Shown here piece after piece: positions 35,785 through 44,305 of a stretch of DNA of 64,000 nucleotides. Source of the stretch: an uncultured Bacteroidia bacterium (lineage in GTDB: Bacteria; Bacteroidota; Bacteroidia; Bacteroidales; F082); the NCBI GenBank assembly GCA_902774295.1, contig CACYHP010000002.1, forward strand, positions 248,001-312,000. Direction: 5' to 3'. Numbering within the stretch: position 1 is the stretch's first letter; each line of letters starts with the position of its first letter. Below the pieces are notes generated by a model. It worked only from the letters and a program-made list of their open reading frames with translations. It did not search any database and was not told where the DNA came from. The position numbers and the translations under genes were made by a program.

Positions 35785-37548
35785 TTATGCTTTCGGTCGC
35801 ACAAAGAAAATGCTTCCGACATCAATTAGTTCACCATCGTATAACTCAATGATTCTCAAGCCGTTGCGACGGATGAACTTTTTCAGTTCCTTACATTCCT
35901 TAAGATGTTTCAATGAGCCACATACCACGACGTAATCGTCGACGAGTCCGCAGCAGCCTGGGAAGAAGCCGTGGTCATGACCGGGAAGCGCAATCTGATG
36001 CGGGTCGACATAAAAAACATTGAAACCATTCTCCTCGAGCACCTTTTTGATGCCAATATCAGAGGTGATATAGTTGTTCTCATTCAAAGCCAACAAATTG
36101 CATCGCGTATATCCTTGATTAACATTGAGTTGCACGGATTTTGTCCACATTTTTCCATACAAATCCAATATGGACAAATCGGTATGTAACAAATTGTGTA
36201 TCAATGTATTACCTATTCCAACAGCATTGTAATGACAAGTATCAGGATATTTGTGGCCGACTGGTTCACCACCTCTTACCGCCATAATGTTTGGAGGTAA
36301 AATAATGTGGACATTTTCTGCGTAAATCACTGATTCACAGTGCCTTTCATTATGGCAAAAGAAGAAAATGTCGGGATGCGACGAGATGGAAGGATAAGCG
36401 AGGTCGGAAGGCTCGAGCCAGGTGACGGAGCCAAGTTTTGAGAGATTCTCACGAGCCTCAGCTGGCATTGTGGCGCTGGCGATGACACACATGTCATTTC
36501 GACCGAAGCGTATCGAAGAGTAGCGTAGTGGAGAAATCTCCATCATATTTGCTGGAGATTTCTCGATTCCGCTTCGCTGCACTCGAAATGACGGACCACT
36601 TCTAATGACGACCTTTTTATATCGTTCTTCCAGTTTCTTTTTGTTCTCACCTTTGTAGCCGATGGCGTGATTCAGTTGATTTTCAGGCACTTCGATGACG
36701 ATTTTATCGGATTTTTCATCGATTTTATCGAGTTTTCTACCCCAGAGGCGACTGAAAACCATCTCGGCGAAGTTTTTATGGTAAGGTCCTGCCACCAAGG
36801 CATCGCCGTTCAAATCGTCGGAGGTGTGAAGTCCGATTCGCAGCACTTTCACATCGTTTTCGGTGAAATATTCATAAAGCGTCGCCGACTGTTCAACAGC
36901 CTCGTCCAGTGTCAACGGGGAGTATTCACCATTTCTGTAAAGTCGCTCCAACTCGGTGTCTTTCACCACGATACACGGATAAATTCGGGTTTCTTTAGCA
37001 CCCAGCCGCACGATGTCGCGTGCCGTCTGCATGTCATCGTTAAAGCTGTCGAACGGCAGGCCGAGCATCATCTGGAGTCCGAGTGTAATGTCTTCACCGA
37101 CAATGATTTGCGATGCTTTCTCGATATCTTTATAAGTATGCCCGCGCCCACATCGCTGCAAAATCTCATCGTTTGTCGTCTGCGCCCCGAGTTCAATGTT
37201 AAGCATCCCCAAAGATTTCAGCGTCTTCACACGTTTTTCGTCGATATAATCGGGACGAGTGGAGCATCTGATGCCATTTACGACACCTTTTTCAAGATAA
37301 GGTTGCACGATTTTCAGGAAATCATCCTGCATTTTTTCGGGAAGTCCAGTGAAATTCCCACCGAAAAACGCCACCTCAACAAACCTGTCTTCTTCCTTGA
37401 ACGATTCAAGATAACTGTCAATAGTGTTTTTAACTTCTTGAATATCAGGCATATTCTGCTTTCCAGTAATACTAAACTGATTGCAATAAACGCATCGGAA
37501 AGGACATGCGAGTTCGGGAAGAAAGACCGGTATGTTATAATGTTTCAT
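35785..37548 (-). CDS. Radical SAM (Elp3-like) protein fused to a GME-fold-like C-terminal domain
   Basis: 587 aa. Radical SAM iron-sulfur motif C15-PFR-C19-VY-C22, then VEVAFFGGNFTGLP and LGAQTTNDEIL as in the Elp3-like group; this part ends near residue 318. Residues about 320-352 are a translated palindromic repeat (SFRVQRSGIEKSPANMMEI and on). From 353 a second domain begins (CVIASATMPAEARENLSKLG) with NNYITSDIGI, LPGHDHGFFPGCCGLVDDYV and VCGSLKHLKE. It resembles the DUF6873/guanidino-modifying-enzyme fold by its His and Cys pattern; that label is tentative. The repeat sits at the domain junction, so it may have joined two former genes. Confidence 0.72.
   Translation of the reverse strand: MKHYNIPVFLPELACPFRCVYCNQFSITGKQNMPDIQEVKNTIDSYLESFKEEDRFVEVAFFGGNFTGLPEKMQDDFLKIVQPYLEKGVVNGIRCSTRPDYIDEKRVKTLKSLGMLNIELGAQTTNDEILQRCGRGHTYKDIEKASQIIVGEDITLGLQMMLGLPFDSFNDDMQTARDIVRLGAKETRIYPCIVVKDTELERLYRNGEYSPLTLDEAVEQSATLYEYFTENDVKVLRIGLHTSDDLNGDALVAGPYHKNFAEMVFSRLWGRKLDKIDEKSDKIVIEVPENQLNHAIGYKGENKKKLEERYKKVVIRSGPSFRVQRSGIEKSPANMMEISPLRYSSIRFGRNDMCVIASATMPAEARENLSKLGSVTWLEPSDLAYPSISSHPDIFFFCHNERHCESVIYAENVHIILPPNIMAVRGGEPVGHKYPDTCHYNAVGIGNTLIHNLLHTDLSILDLYGKMWTKSVQLNVNQGYTRCNLLALNENNYITSDIGIKKVLEENGFNVFYVDPHQIALPGHDHGFFPGCCGLVDDYVVVCGSLKHLKECKELKKFIRRNGLRIIELYDGELIDVGSIFFVRPKA
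36493..36592. repeat. Palindromic repeat at a protein domain junction (copy 4)
   Basis: 100 bases from GTCATTTCGACC (36493) to CTCGAAATGAC (ends 36592), arms facing inward, with inner GGAGAAATCTCC and GGAGATTTCTCG. The translated stretch lies between the radical SAM and GME-like domains. Confidence 0.92.
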
Positions 37549-37607
37549 TTCGACTTCAAAATTGCTAAAAAATCTTTAATAATCGAGCATCCTATTAAAA
37601 TATTTCT

Positions 37608-37615
37608 TAAATTTG
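37608..37615 (+). promoter_or_regulatory. -7 element for the 37.6-42.3 kb operon
   Basis: TAAATTTG, exact TAnnTTTG, 47 bases before ATG 37663. It is the only clear promoter for the four-gene operon. Confidence 0.5.
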
Positions 37616-37662
37616 CGAGTTATTTAATAAGGTAAAAACAAGACAAACAAAATTATTGTAAT

Positions 37663-38304
37663 ATGGTAAAGAACTTAAAAAGCATCATCATTATTGCAAT
37701 GATTGCGCTCGTAACTATCAGTGGCGCAACAAGTTGCAAGTCATCTGGCAAAATGACCAAGAAGGAATACAAAGCCAAGGTCGAACAAGCCACCAAAGAT
37801 TTAAATGCGATTTTGAACAATGAGACAAGTTGGTCATTGGAAGAACAAATGGATCGCGTTAACGAAATCAAACAAGTCGATTTCTCGAAAAAGAACCCTG
37901 AAATCGTCGAGATGATTGAGCGCGCAGAGGCAAAAATCGCCAGAGAAATGGAGGAAAGAGACAGATTAGCAGAAATTCAGCGTCTCGAGGAAGAGCAGCG
38001 TCTTCGCGAATTGGCAGAGCAAAATCAAGCAAATAAAGGCATTGCCGACTTATTCAACTTGATTGCAAACGCCAAGGACGTCAACACTGCAAACAACTAC
38101 ATCAAGGAAGCCCTCAAATTGTTTGAGTCACCTGACGCAGTGGTCCTCATCCGCCTCAACAACTACGGCGACTACGACCGCCCGACGACAGCTGTCAACT
38201 ACCTGAACTACCTGAAAGACCAGAAAAAAGTCACAGTGAATGTTGACAACATCAAATACAACGCAGCAAACAAGATTACTGAACTCGAATTAATTAAGAA
38301 ATAA
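37663..38304 (+). CDS. Coiled-coil lipoprotein of unknown function
   Basis: 213 aa. Lipoprotein signal ends TISGATSC (Cys25). Residues about 75-125 form a charged coiled coil rich in Glu, Arg and Leu. The C-terminal 75 residues (ANNYIKEALKLFESPDAVVL, then VNYLNYLKDQKKVTVNVDNI) look like a short version of the domain in the next gene and in the LRR protein: a helix, an F-x(2-3)-DA/DE-V strand, a YL helix and a VxVDxIKY strand. No known function. One base separates it from the next gene. Confidence 0.8.
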   Translation: MVKNLKSIIIIAMIALVTISGATSCKSSGKMTKKEYKAKVEQATKDLNAILNNETSWSLEEQMDRVNEIKQVDFSKKNPEIVEMIERAEAKIAREMEERDRLAEIQRLEEEQRLRELAEQNQANKGIADLFNLIANAKDVNTANNYIKEALKLFESPDAVVLIRLNNYGDYDRPTTAVNYLNYLKDQKKVTVNVDNIKYNAANKITELELIKK

Positions 38305-38305
38305 G

Positions 38306-38890
38306 ATGAAAAAGGTATTATTTGCAATAGCATTCGCGTTTTTCGCATTAACAGGCTATCAGGCATTCGCACAGGAGCCGGAACTCAGTCCAGAACGCAA
38401 GCAAGCCATTGACAGTCTTGCACTTGAAAAAGTTCGTGACTTGTCGAAATATGTTAAATTGATCGGCTCGAAGAACACTCCTTGGAGCGAGGCTAACAGA
38501 GTCATCGACCGTGCTGAAGAGCTCTTCGCACCTGACGCAGAAATCGGTGTGTCATCACTCTCAAAGACAAAAGTCGAGTACTACAAAGTGCGTAAATACC
38601 TCGAAAGATTGATGCGCCTCAACTACGACCGCGTCGAAATAGACTGGTACAAGATTCAGTACGTCTCTGATTTACAACGTCAACCTGACGGAACATACGT
38701 CGGTGTCATCACTATTTTCCAGACATTCAAAGGCTATGACGCTGAAGGCAGACTCGTTTATCAGGACACAACAAAGAAAGATATTACAGTTTATGTGAAA
38801 CGCAAAGAGACACAGATCGGCGGCCGCCTCATCGGCTTCTGGGACGTGTTGCTTGGCGACATGCGAGTGAAAGAAACTACACATAAATAA
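38306..38890 (+). CDS. Exported single-domain protein of unknown function
   Basis: 194 aa. Signal peptide to about residue 23 (GYQAFAQ). The mature protein has the operon's shared module: ANRVIDRAEELFAPDAEIGV, then YYKVRKYLERLMRLNYDRVE, then a beta sheet DGTYVGVITIFQTFKGYDAE ending in VYVKRKET. The helix-then-sheet order suggests an NTF2-like or cystatin-like fold, by inference only. It shares one base with the next gene (TAATGA). Possibly a periplasmic partner of the LRR protein. Confidence 0.78.
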   Translation: MKKVLFAIAFAFFALTGYQAFAQEPELSPERKQAIDSLALEKVRDLSKYVKLIGSKNTPWSEANRVIDRAEELFAPDAEIGVSSLSKTKVEYYKVRKYLERLMRLNYDRVEIDWYKIQYVSDLQRQPDGTYVGVITIFQTFKGYDAEGRLVYQDTTKKDITVYVKRKETQIGGRLIGFWDVLLGDMRVKETTHK

Positions 38891-39738
38891 TGAGTAAATT
38901 TTTGAGAATTATGGTGCCAGTGTTAATGCTGGCACTATGTTTTAAAGTCGATGCCCAAGTGATAGGCAACCTCGGCGATGTCCAGGTGGACGAACGTGAG
39001 TTCTATACCATGACAAAGCAGATGGGGCAGTTTATCCATAGGTTTAACTATGAAGAAGATCAATATGGCAATCGACTGTATCCAGGCGACAAAGACTATA
39101 GAAACGCCGCCAAACGTAAGGACGCCATCGCCCTGCTGTTCGACCTCGAAAACCCGAGAACATCAGGCACGCTCCGCAATTATTTCATCGAAGACCTCAC
39201 CAAAAACAACAACCAGTTTATGGAGTTTCTCGGAGGCGACTGGTACTCGGAGATCTCAGCAAAATTCAAATGGAAAGGTCAGATGGTGGATATCAGCATG
39301 ATAATGGCGCTCGAAAAAGACGGACTGGGCTCTAAGTGGGTGATTACCAACGTCTTTTTCTCCGAATTTCAAAAATATTTTCCACAAGGCGAGCTGGCTG
39401 AACGCGAGAAACATTTCCTGCATCCGATGAGCCACGAACTCGACTTCATGAACATTTACAAGATATTCAACGACCCGCAAACCGTTGAGTATTATGCTTC
39501 TACAGACTATCATCCAGATTATTTGACATTGTTTTTCTATGAGATAAAACAAGGCAACCTCAAGTTCGACCATGTAGAAAGCGTCAAATTCCACGTCTTC
39601 CAGATTAAAAACTGGTATTTTGAAGTGTCGTGGTTTAACCGCAGCGGCTACAACTCAGGATGGCTCATCTCCAACCTGATTTATCTCAAAGAAAATGAAA
39701 AAGAGGCACTTATAAAGATATATCAACCAAACAAATGA
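38890..39738 (+). CDS. Exported protein of unknown function
   Basis: 282 aa. Signal peptide MSKFLRIMVPVLMLALCFKVDAQ. The mature part is rich in Phe, Tyr and Trp (MGQFIHRFNYEEDQYGNRLY; FMEFLGGDWYSEISAKFKWK; FQIKNWYFEVSWFNRSGYNS) and predicts alternating helices and strands. I recognise no family. It may be a distant variant of the neighbours' module, but the match is weak. Start overlaps the preceding stop and its own stop overlaps the LRR gene ATG by four bases, so all are made together. Confidence 0.75.
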   Translation: MSKFLRIMVPVLMLALCFKVDAQVIGNLGDVQVDEREFYTMTKQMGQFIHRFNYEEDQYGNRLYPGDKDYRNAAKRKDAIALLFDLENPRTSGTLRNYFIEDLTKNNNQFMEFLGGDWYSEISAKFKWKGQMVDISMIMALEKDGLGSKWVITNVFFSEFQKYFPQGELAEREKHFLHPMSHELDFMNIYKIFNDPQTVEYYASTDYHPDYLTLFFYEIKQGNLKFDHVESVKFHVFQIKNWYFEVSWFNRSGYNSGWLISNLIYLKENEKEALIKIYQPNK

Positions 39739-42254
39739 AAAAATTAGTCTTTTTTGCGATTTTGTTATTGTCATGCCAAGGTGTTTTTGCGCAGAAACCA
39801 AACCTTAGCAAAAGTGAAATTGAAGAATATTCGGCACAAATCCGAATGATGGTGAATTATCTCGAAGAGACATTCTCGTTTATCGGAGACCCTGAAGCCA
39901 CAGCCCAAGAGAAGGATATCATCTTCAAGGAAAGCTATGCGAAAATCTTCAAAGACGATGAGGTTCAAATCGAAGACGACCTTGACGACAGCCGCAGCAC
40001 ATACATTAATAAAGACGTCCAGGCTTATCTGAAAGACATCGATTTCTTCTTCAAAGACATAACTTTTACCTTCAAAATCGATGATATCAAGCCTCAAGTC
40101 AATGAAAATGGCGAGACTTACTTCAAAGTGACGATGATGAGAACCATCGCAGGACACAATATTGTGGGCGACACGGTGAACAACACCTGCAAACGCTTCA
40201 TGGAAATCAACATCGACAAATCGAAAAAAGACCTCAAGATAGTTAGCATGTATACCACCAAACCTAATGAAACAGAAGAACTTAGGTTGTGGTGGAACAG
40301 AATGCCGGCAGCATGGAAAGCCTATTTTGGCGATGACCAGTACATCGACGACACCATCGAGATGATGAATATCATCCACATCTATCGCGAAAACATCGTC
40401 GTGGTCGACGACAGCCTGGTTGAAAGCACCATCAACTGCGATATGCCGGCTTTATATGAAAAACTGATCGGATATACAAAATTCACTGACATCGACGTCA
40501 GTAATGACCCGAACATTCACACCCTCGAACCACTTTATGAGCTTTCTGACCTTAAGAACCTCGATTGCTCAGGCACCGACATCGAAGACATCTCCCCCAT
40601 CAGAAACCTCAATAAAATCAACAGGTTAGATATCAGCAACACCGCAATAAAAGATATTTCTGACCTGAGATATACCAACGAAATCAAGAATTTCAAGGCT
40701 GACAACGTGCAGCTCAGCGACATCGAGATCATTGGACTGTATCATCAGATGACAAACCTCTCGCTGGTTGGTACAAACGTCGAAGACCTCCGTGCATTAA
40801 GCACTTGCGAGATGCTTAACATCCTGAACATATCCAACTCGAAGGTGTCAAGCCTCGACTCTGTCGAACTGCCGCAATCGCTGCATTATCTCAACATCAG
40901 CAACACTGAGATTTCAGATTTGAGTCCAATCTCGAACCTCGAAAACCTGCAGTTGCTCATCATCGACAACACTCTTGTGACAGACCTGAGTCCGGTTGCT
41001 AATTTAAGCAGACTCAATGAGTTACAATGCAGAAATACTAACGTCAACAATATCATGCCATTGAAAGACATGGAGCATCTCGTCAGAATTTATTGTGACA
41101 ACACCCAGATCGACTCTGAGAAAGCCAACGAATTCACAAAAGAAAACCATAAAGTGATGGTCATTTATGAGACGAAAGCGCTTCAGGAATGGTGGGACGG
41201 GCTTCATATCTCATGGAAAAAGGCGTTTGCGATGCAAAACAACACCGACATCAATCCAAGTCCGGAGGAGCTTCATACCATTATCAGCATGAAATCGCTC
41301 ACTTTGGATCCATTTTTCATGGATGCGATGCCGATTGAAAGACTTACAAACCTCGAGCGACTCGATATCGAGAACACGAAAATCGTTGATTTGACGCCGC
41401 TTCACGGTTTGCATAACTTGAAATATCTGAATATGAAAAACACCAAGGTCAAAGATTTAAAACCACTTGAAAATCTCAGTAACTTGGTGGAAATCAACAT
41501 GGAAAACACCAATGTGTCGGATCTGGAGCCACTTTGCAATATGAAGAATCTCATCATGGTCAATGCAGAAGGCAGCAAGGTAAACTCCGAAAGTGCCTTT
41601 AAACTCAGGTCAGCACAGCCGAATGCCACAGTTATCTATCAGTCGACGGAGTTAAGAAACTGGTGGAGCACCCTCGACAATAACTGGAGAGAGGTCTTCA
41701 GAGGCATCATTGAGATGAACAGCAATCCAACCGCTGAGCAGCTGCAAGCCGTCGCCAATATCGAAGATATCACCATTGACACTAAGACTATCATTTGGAG
41801 CCTCGAGCCTCTTACAAAGCTGATGTTCCTTAATAAATTGAGTATCAAGGATAATCATATCACAGATTTAAGTCCATTGAGCGAGATGAGAGTTCTTAAA
41901 GAGCTTTACATTGACGGCAACGCCATCAACGACCTCCATGCCTTGTCAAACCTGACGACTCTTGAAGTCCTGTCGATTGAGAACACCAACGTCGTTGACC
42001 TCAACCCTCTTGAGAAAATGGAGAATCTGCGAGTGCTCAACATTTCAAACACAAGCATCAAGAATATCAAGGTGTTATCAAAATGCACATCGCTTGAGGA
42101 GTTGAATATCGCCAACACGAACATCAAGTCGCTGTCACCTGTTGCAAACCTCAGCTCGCTGAGATATATCAAGGCGATCAGCACGAAGGTGAAAACCAAA
42201 GAAATCGACTCTTTGAGAAAGAAGAGACCTGAGCTTAATATTATCTATCACTAA
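39735..42254 (+). CDS. Exported leucine-rich-repeat protein with three WW-type modules
   Basis: 839 aa. Signal peptide to residue 19-20. Residues about 35-175 repeat the operon's shared domain (IFKDDEVQIEDDL, VQAYLKDIDFFFKDITFTFK, YFKVTMMRTIAGHNIVGD). Then three copies of a module with a Trp pair and a third Trp, at 186-194 (LWWNRMPAAW), 486-494 (EWWDGLHISW) and 643-651 (NWWSTLDNNW). Each is followed by a PxxEEL-like helix (weak in the first) and an LRR block of 21-23-residue repeats with the pattern LxxLxIxNTxIxDLxPL. This SDS22/internalin style suggests protein binding at the surface. No type IX sorting tail is visible. Function unknown. Confidence 0.82.
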   Translation: MKKLVFFAILLLSCQGVFAQKPNLSKSEIEEYSAQIRMMVNYLEETFSFIGDPEATAQEKDIIFKESYAKIFKDDEVQIEDDLDDSRSTYINKDVQAYLKDIDFFFKDITFTFKIDDIKPQVNENGETYFKVTMMRTIAGHNIVGDTVNNTCKRFMEINIDKSKKDLKIVSMYTTKPNETEELRLWWNRMPAAWKAYFGDDQYIDDTIEMMNIIHIYRENIVVVDDSLVESTINCDMPALYEKLIGYTKFTDIDVSNDPNIHTLEPLYELSDLKNLDCSGTDIEDISPIRNLNKINRLDISNTAIKDISDLRYTNEIKNFKADNVQLSDIEIIGLYHQMTNLSLVGTNVEDLRALSTCEMLNILNISNSKVSSLDSVELPQSLHYLNISNTEISDLSPISNLENLQLLIIDNTLVTDLSPVANLSRLNELQCRNTNVNNIMPLKDMEHLVRIYCDNTQIDSEKANEFTKENHKVMVIYETKALQEWWDGLHISWKKAFAMQNNTDINPSPEELHTIISMKSLTLDPFFMDAMPIERLTNLERLDIENTKIVDLTPLHGLHNLKYLNMKNTKVKDLKPLENLSNLVEINMENTNVSDLEPLCNMKNLIMVNAEGSKVNSESAFKLRSAQPNATVIYQSTELRNWWSTLDNNWREVFRGIIEMNSNPTAEQLQAVANIEDITIDTKTIIWSLEPLTKLMFLNKLSIKDNHITDLSPLSEMRVLKELYIDGNAINDLHALSNLTTLEVLSIENTNVVDLNPLEKMENLRVLNISNTSIKNIKVLSKCTSLEELNIANTNIKSLSPVANLSSLRYIKAISTKVKTKEIDSLRKKRPELNIIYH

Positions 42255-42263
42255 GATTATCAA

Positions 42264-43166
42264 TTAGATAACCCAAGTGATTGGGAATTCATTTTCTTCC
42301 ATGAACTCGTTTGTGGCATCCACATCATCGGCAAAACCGAGGAAGTAACCGCCACCGCCTGAGCCACATATTTTTATCTGGAAATGCACATCTTTTCGTT
42401 TCAACGAGAAGAGTGGCAGCATATTGTCAGTAATCATCGGGCGCAGCATAACTGTCTGATAATAAGAGAGATGTGCCAAGTCATCGAAGAATGTGTCGAC
42501 ATCACCGGAGACCAATGAGTCGATGCAGCGGCCGACGAAAGGATAGTATAACTCGTTGAAAGCTTTCAGATAGCGAGGGTTTTCGCGCTGTTCCTTAAAA
42601 TAATTCACAAGAGCCTTCGTCTCGCTCTTTAACTTACTGTCTATCAGGAAGATATGTATGCCTTCAGGCAGAAAATCCTTATCCAGAATTTGTATTTTTT
42701 TATCTTCGGTGAGGATGAAAGGCTTGCCGAGATAACATTGCAGAGGGTCGAGGCCTGAGCTGCTGCCGTGGAAACAGTTTTCCATGTCGCCGAGGAACTT
42801 TTTCAACACTATCAGGTCTTCAATCTCCTTGGATTTGAAGCGGTCGTAAACAGCTGCTGTCAGAGCGCCTGAACTGCCTACGCCATAGCCTGAAGGAATA
42901 CAAGAATCGAGGAACATGCCTTTCTTCAGTTCTGCCCTAAACTTCTGAACGTCAATGTATTCCGTAAAATATTCATCTTTTTCCAAATAGTTGGCAAACG
43001 CATGCAGGCTGCGGTTCGACGAGTAGTTTTTCTTGCCGTGGTTGCGCCAGATATAGTCCCAATGCGACTCGCCGGTGTAAAGAGGCATCAGCAATGCCGG
43101 TGAACCGAAAATCATTGAATATTCGCCAAAAAGGATGACCTTACCGTAGTATTTTCTTATTTCCAT
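42264..43166 (-). CDS. Mevalonate kinase-like GHMP kinase
   Basis: 300 aa. GKVILFGEYSMIFGSPALLM is the mevalonate-kinase N-terminal block, with Tyr in place of the usual His of GEH. The ATP loop reads PSGYGVGSSGALTA. HGSSSGLDPLQCYLGKP corresponds to the HGTPSGxD substrate block, and KICGSGGGGYFLGF closes. It should phosphorylate mevalonate, though acting on phosphomevalonate is possible. I start at ATG 43166, one base after the decarboxylase stop; the in-frame extension runs back into that gene. Confidence 0.85.
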   Translation of the reverse strand: MEIRKYYGKVILFGEYSMIFGSPALLMPLYTGESHWDYIWRNHGKKNYSSNRSLHAFANYLEKDEYFTEYIDVQKFRAELKKGMFLDSCIPSGYGVGSSGALTAAVYDRFKSKEIEDLIVLKKFLGDMENCFHGSSSGLDPLQCYLGKPFILTEDKKIQILDKDFLPEGIHIFLIDSKLKSETKALVNYFKEQRENPRYLKAFNELYYPFVGRCIDSLVSGDVDTFFDDLAHLSYYQTVMLRPMITDNMLPLFSLKRKDVHFQIKICGSGGGGYFLGFADDVDATNEFMEENEFPITWVI

Positions 43167-43167
43167 C

Positions 43168-44199
43168 TCAAATAATATTTTCCTTTTTAACAATATCGTC
43201 AATGCATTGATTATCATGACAATACTGCAACAAATTATCTTTTATGAAGCTTTTCACCTGACTATCGTAGGCGTCAGGATAAAGAAGATGCACATTAGGG
43301 CCTGCGTCGAGGGTGAAGCATGCCGGAATCTTCGTCTCCTGCCTGAAATTACGCACAGCCTCGATGATATTCAACGTGTTAGGCTCCATCAGCTTATACG
43401 GTGGCGTCGATGTCGCCATCATCTCATGAAGCTGCAATGCCTCTGCCTCGGCGATCTCGATAAATGTCGCAATGTCGCCATCTTTCAGCACTTTCAGCAG
43501 TTTTTCGGTGTTTTCGCGTGCTGTTTGGTAACGTTTTTCGGCCAGCGGGTGCCCGTTCATGAGCGAGTGCCCGACGCGTGATGACACGCTTTTCTCTTTG
43601 TTCGACACTATCAGAATGCTGTCGTGATATGTTTTGAAGACAGGGTTCACCATGTCAGCCAACGGCACTGCATAATCGTCGGAACTATCTGATATTGAAG
43701 GTGTTGCGCCCCAGAGAGACATCACCGGAAACACTGAACGTGCCGCACTTCCCGATGCCAATCTTGACAAGAACGAAGCCTTTCGCATGTCAAGCGGCGT
43801 AACATCCTGATTTACAGCCTTTTCGATTTGAAGCAGGCATAAAACCAAGGCGCTCATCGAGGCGGCACTTGAAGCGATGCCCGACGAATGAGGGAACGAA
43901 TTGCTGCTCTCCACCTCAAGGTCAAGACCTTTTAAAAAACCAAAATACTGTTGATTATCAATGAGATACTTCTCTATTTTCTCTTGAAATTTCGGTGATT
44001 CTTTACCTTCAAAAAGGAATCGCATCGTATATTTATCAGAATCATTTCTTCTGAATTTTATACTCGTATCGGTATGACAACGACTCAAAGTGAAGCTTAT
44101 CGAAGGGTTGTTTGGCAGCTGATTGCCATGTTTACCCCAATATTTCACTATTGCGATATTTGAAGGAGATTGCGCGAAAACTGTCGAAATTTCATTCAT
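43168..44199 (-). CDS. mvaD: Diphosphomevalonate decarboxylase
   Basis: 343 aa. Family opening QSPSNIAIVKYWGKHGNQLP and ATP loop SNSFPHSSGIASSAASMSAL. The block RLASGSAARSVFPVMSLWGA is the catalytic-Arg region, where most relatives read GSGSACRS. Late blocks CFTLDAGPNVHLLYP fit. It makes isopentenyl diphosphate. ATG 44199 chosen. With the kinase downstream it forms the second of two mevalonate loci in the window; the other is at 1351-3583. Confidence 0.93.
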   Translation of the reverse strand: MNEISTVFAQSPSNIAIVKYWGKHGNQLPNNPSISFTLSRCHTDTSIKFRRNDSDKYTMRFLFEGKESPKFQEKIEKYLIDNQQYFGFLKGLDLEVESSNSFPHSSGIASSAASMSALVLCLLQIEKAVNQDVTPLDMRKASFLSRLASGSAARSVFPVMSLWGATPSISDSSDDYAVPLADMVNPVFKTYHDSILIVSNKEKSVSSRVGHSLMNGHPLAEKRYQTARENTEKLLKVLKDGDIATFIEIAEAEALQLHEMMATSTPPYKLMEPNTLNIIEAVRNFRQETKIPACFTLDAGPNVHLLYPDAYDSQVKSFIKDNLLQYCHDNQCIDDIVKKENII

Positions 44200-44223
44200 A
44201 TTCTCAAGTCTTTGTTTATGGTG

Positions 44224-44231
44224 CAAAGGTA
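44224..44231 (-). promoter_or_regulatory. -7 element for mvaD-mevalonate kinase
   Basis: Minus-strand TACCTTTG, exact TAnnTTTG, 24 bases before the mvaD ATG. Confidence 0.55.
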
Positions 44232-44273
44232 ACAATTTTTTTGATATAAATCTGTTGGATGCAAAAATAATAT

Positions 44274-44281
44274 TATTTTTG
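44274..44281 (+). promoter_or_regulatory. -7 element for the DUF4837 gene
   Basis: TATTTTTG, exact TAnnTTTG, 24 bases before ATG 44306. Confidence 0.5.
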
Positions 44282-44305
44282 TGCCGTTAAAAATAAAAAA
44301 ATCTT

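Noticed and set aside
36667..37635. A 322-codon plus-strand frame antisense to the radical SAM gene
   Set aside because: The minus-strand protein has the radical SAM cysteine motif; the antisense frame has no recognisable domain.
39735..42254. Type IX sorting tail on the LRR protein
   Set aside because: The C-terminus ends in a charged helix, RKKRPELNIIYH, without the PNP-type domain seen in the other cargo.
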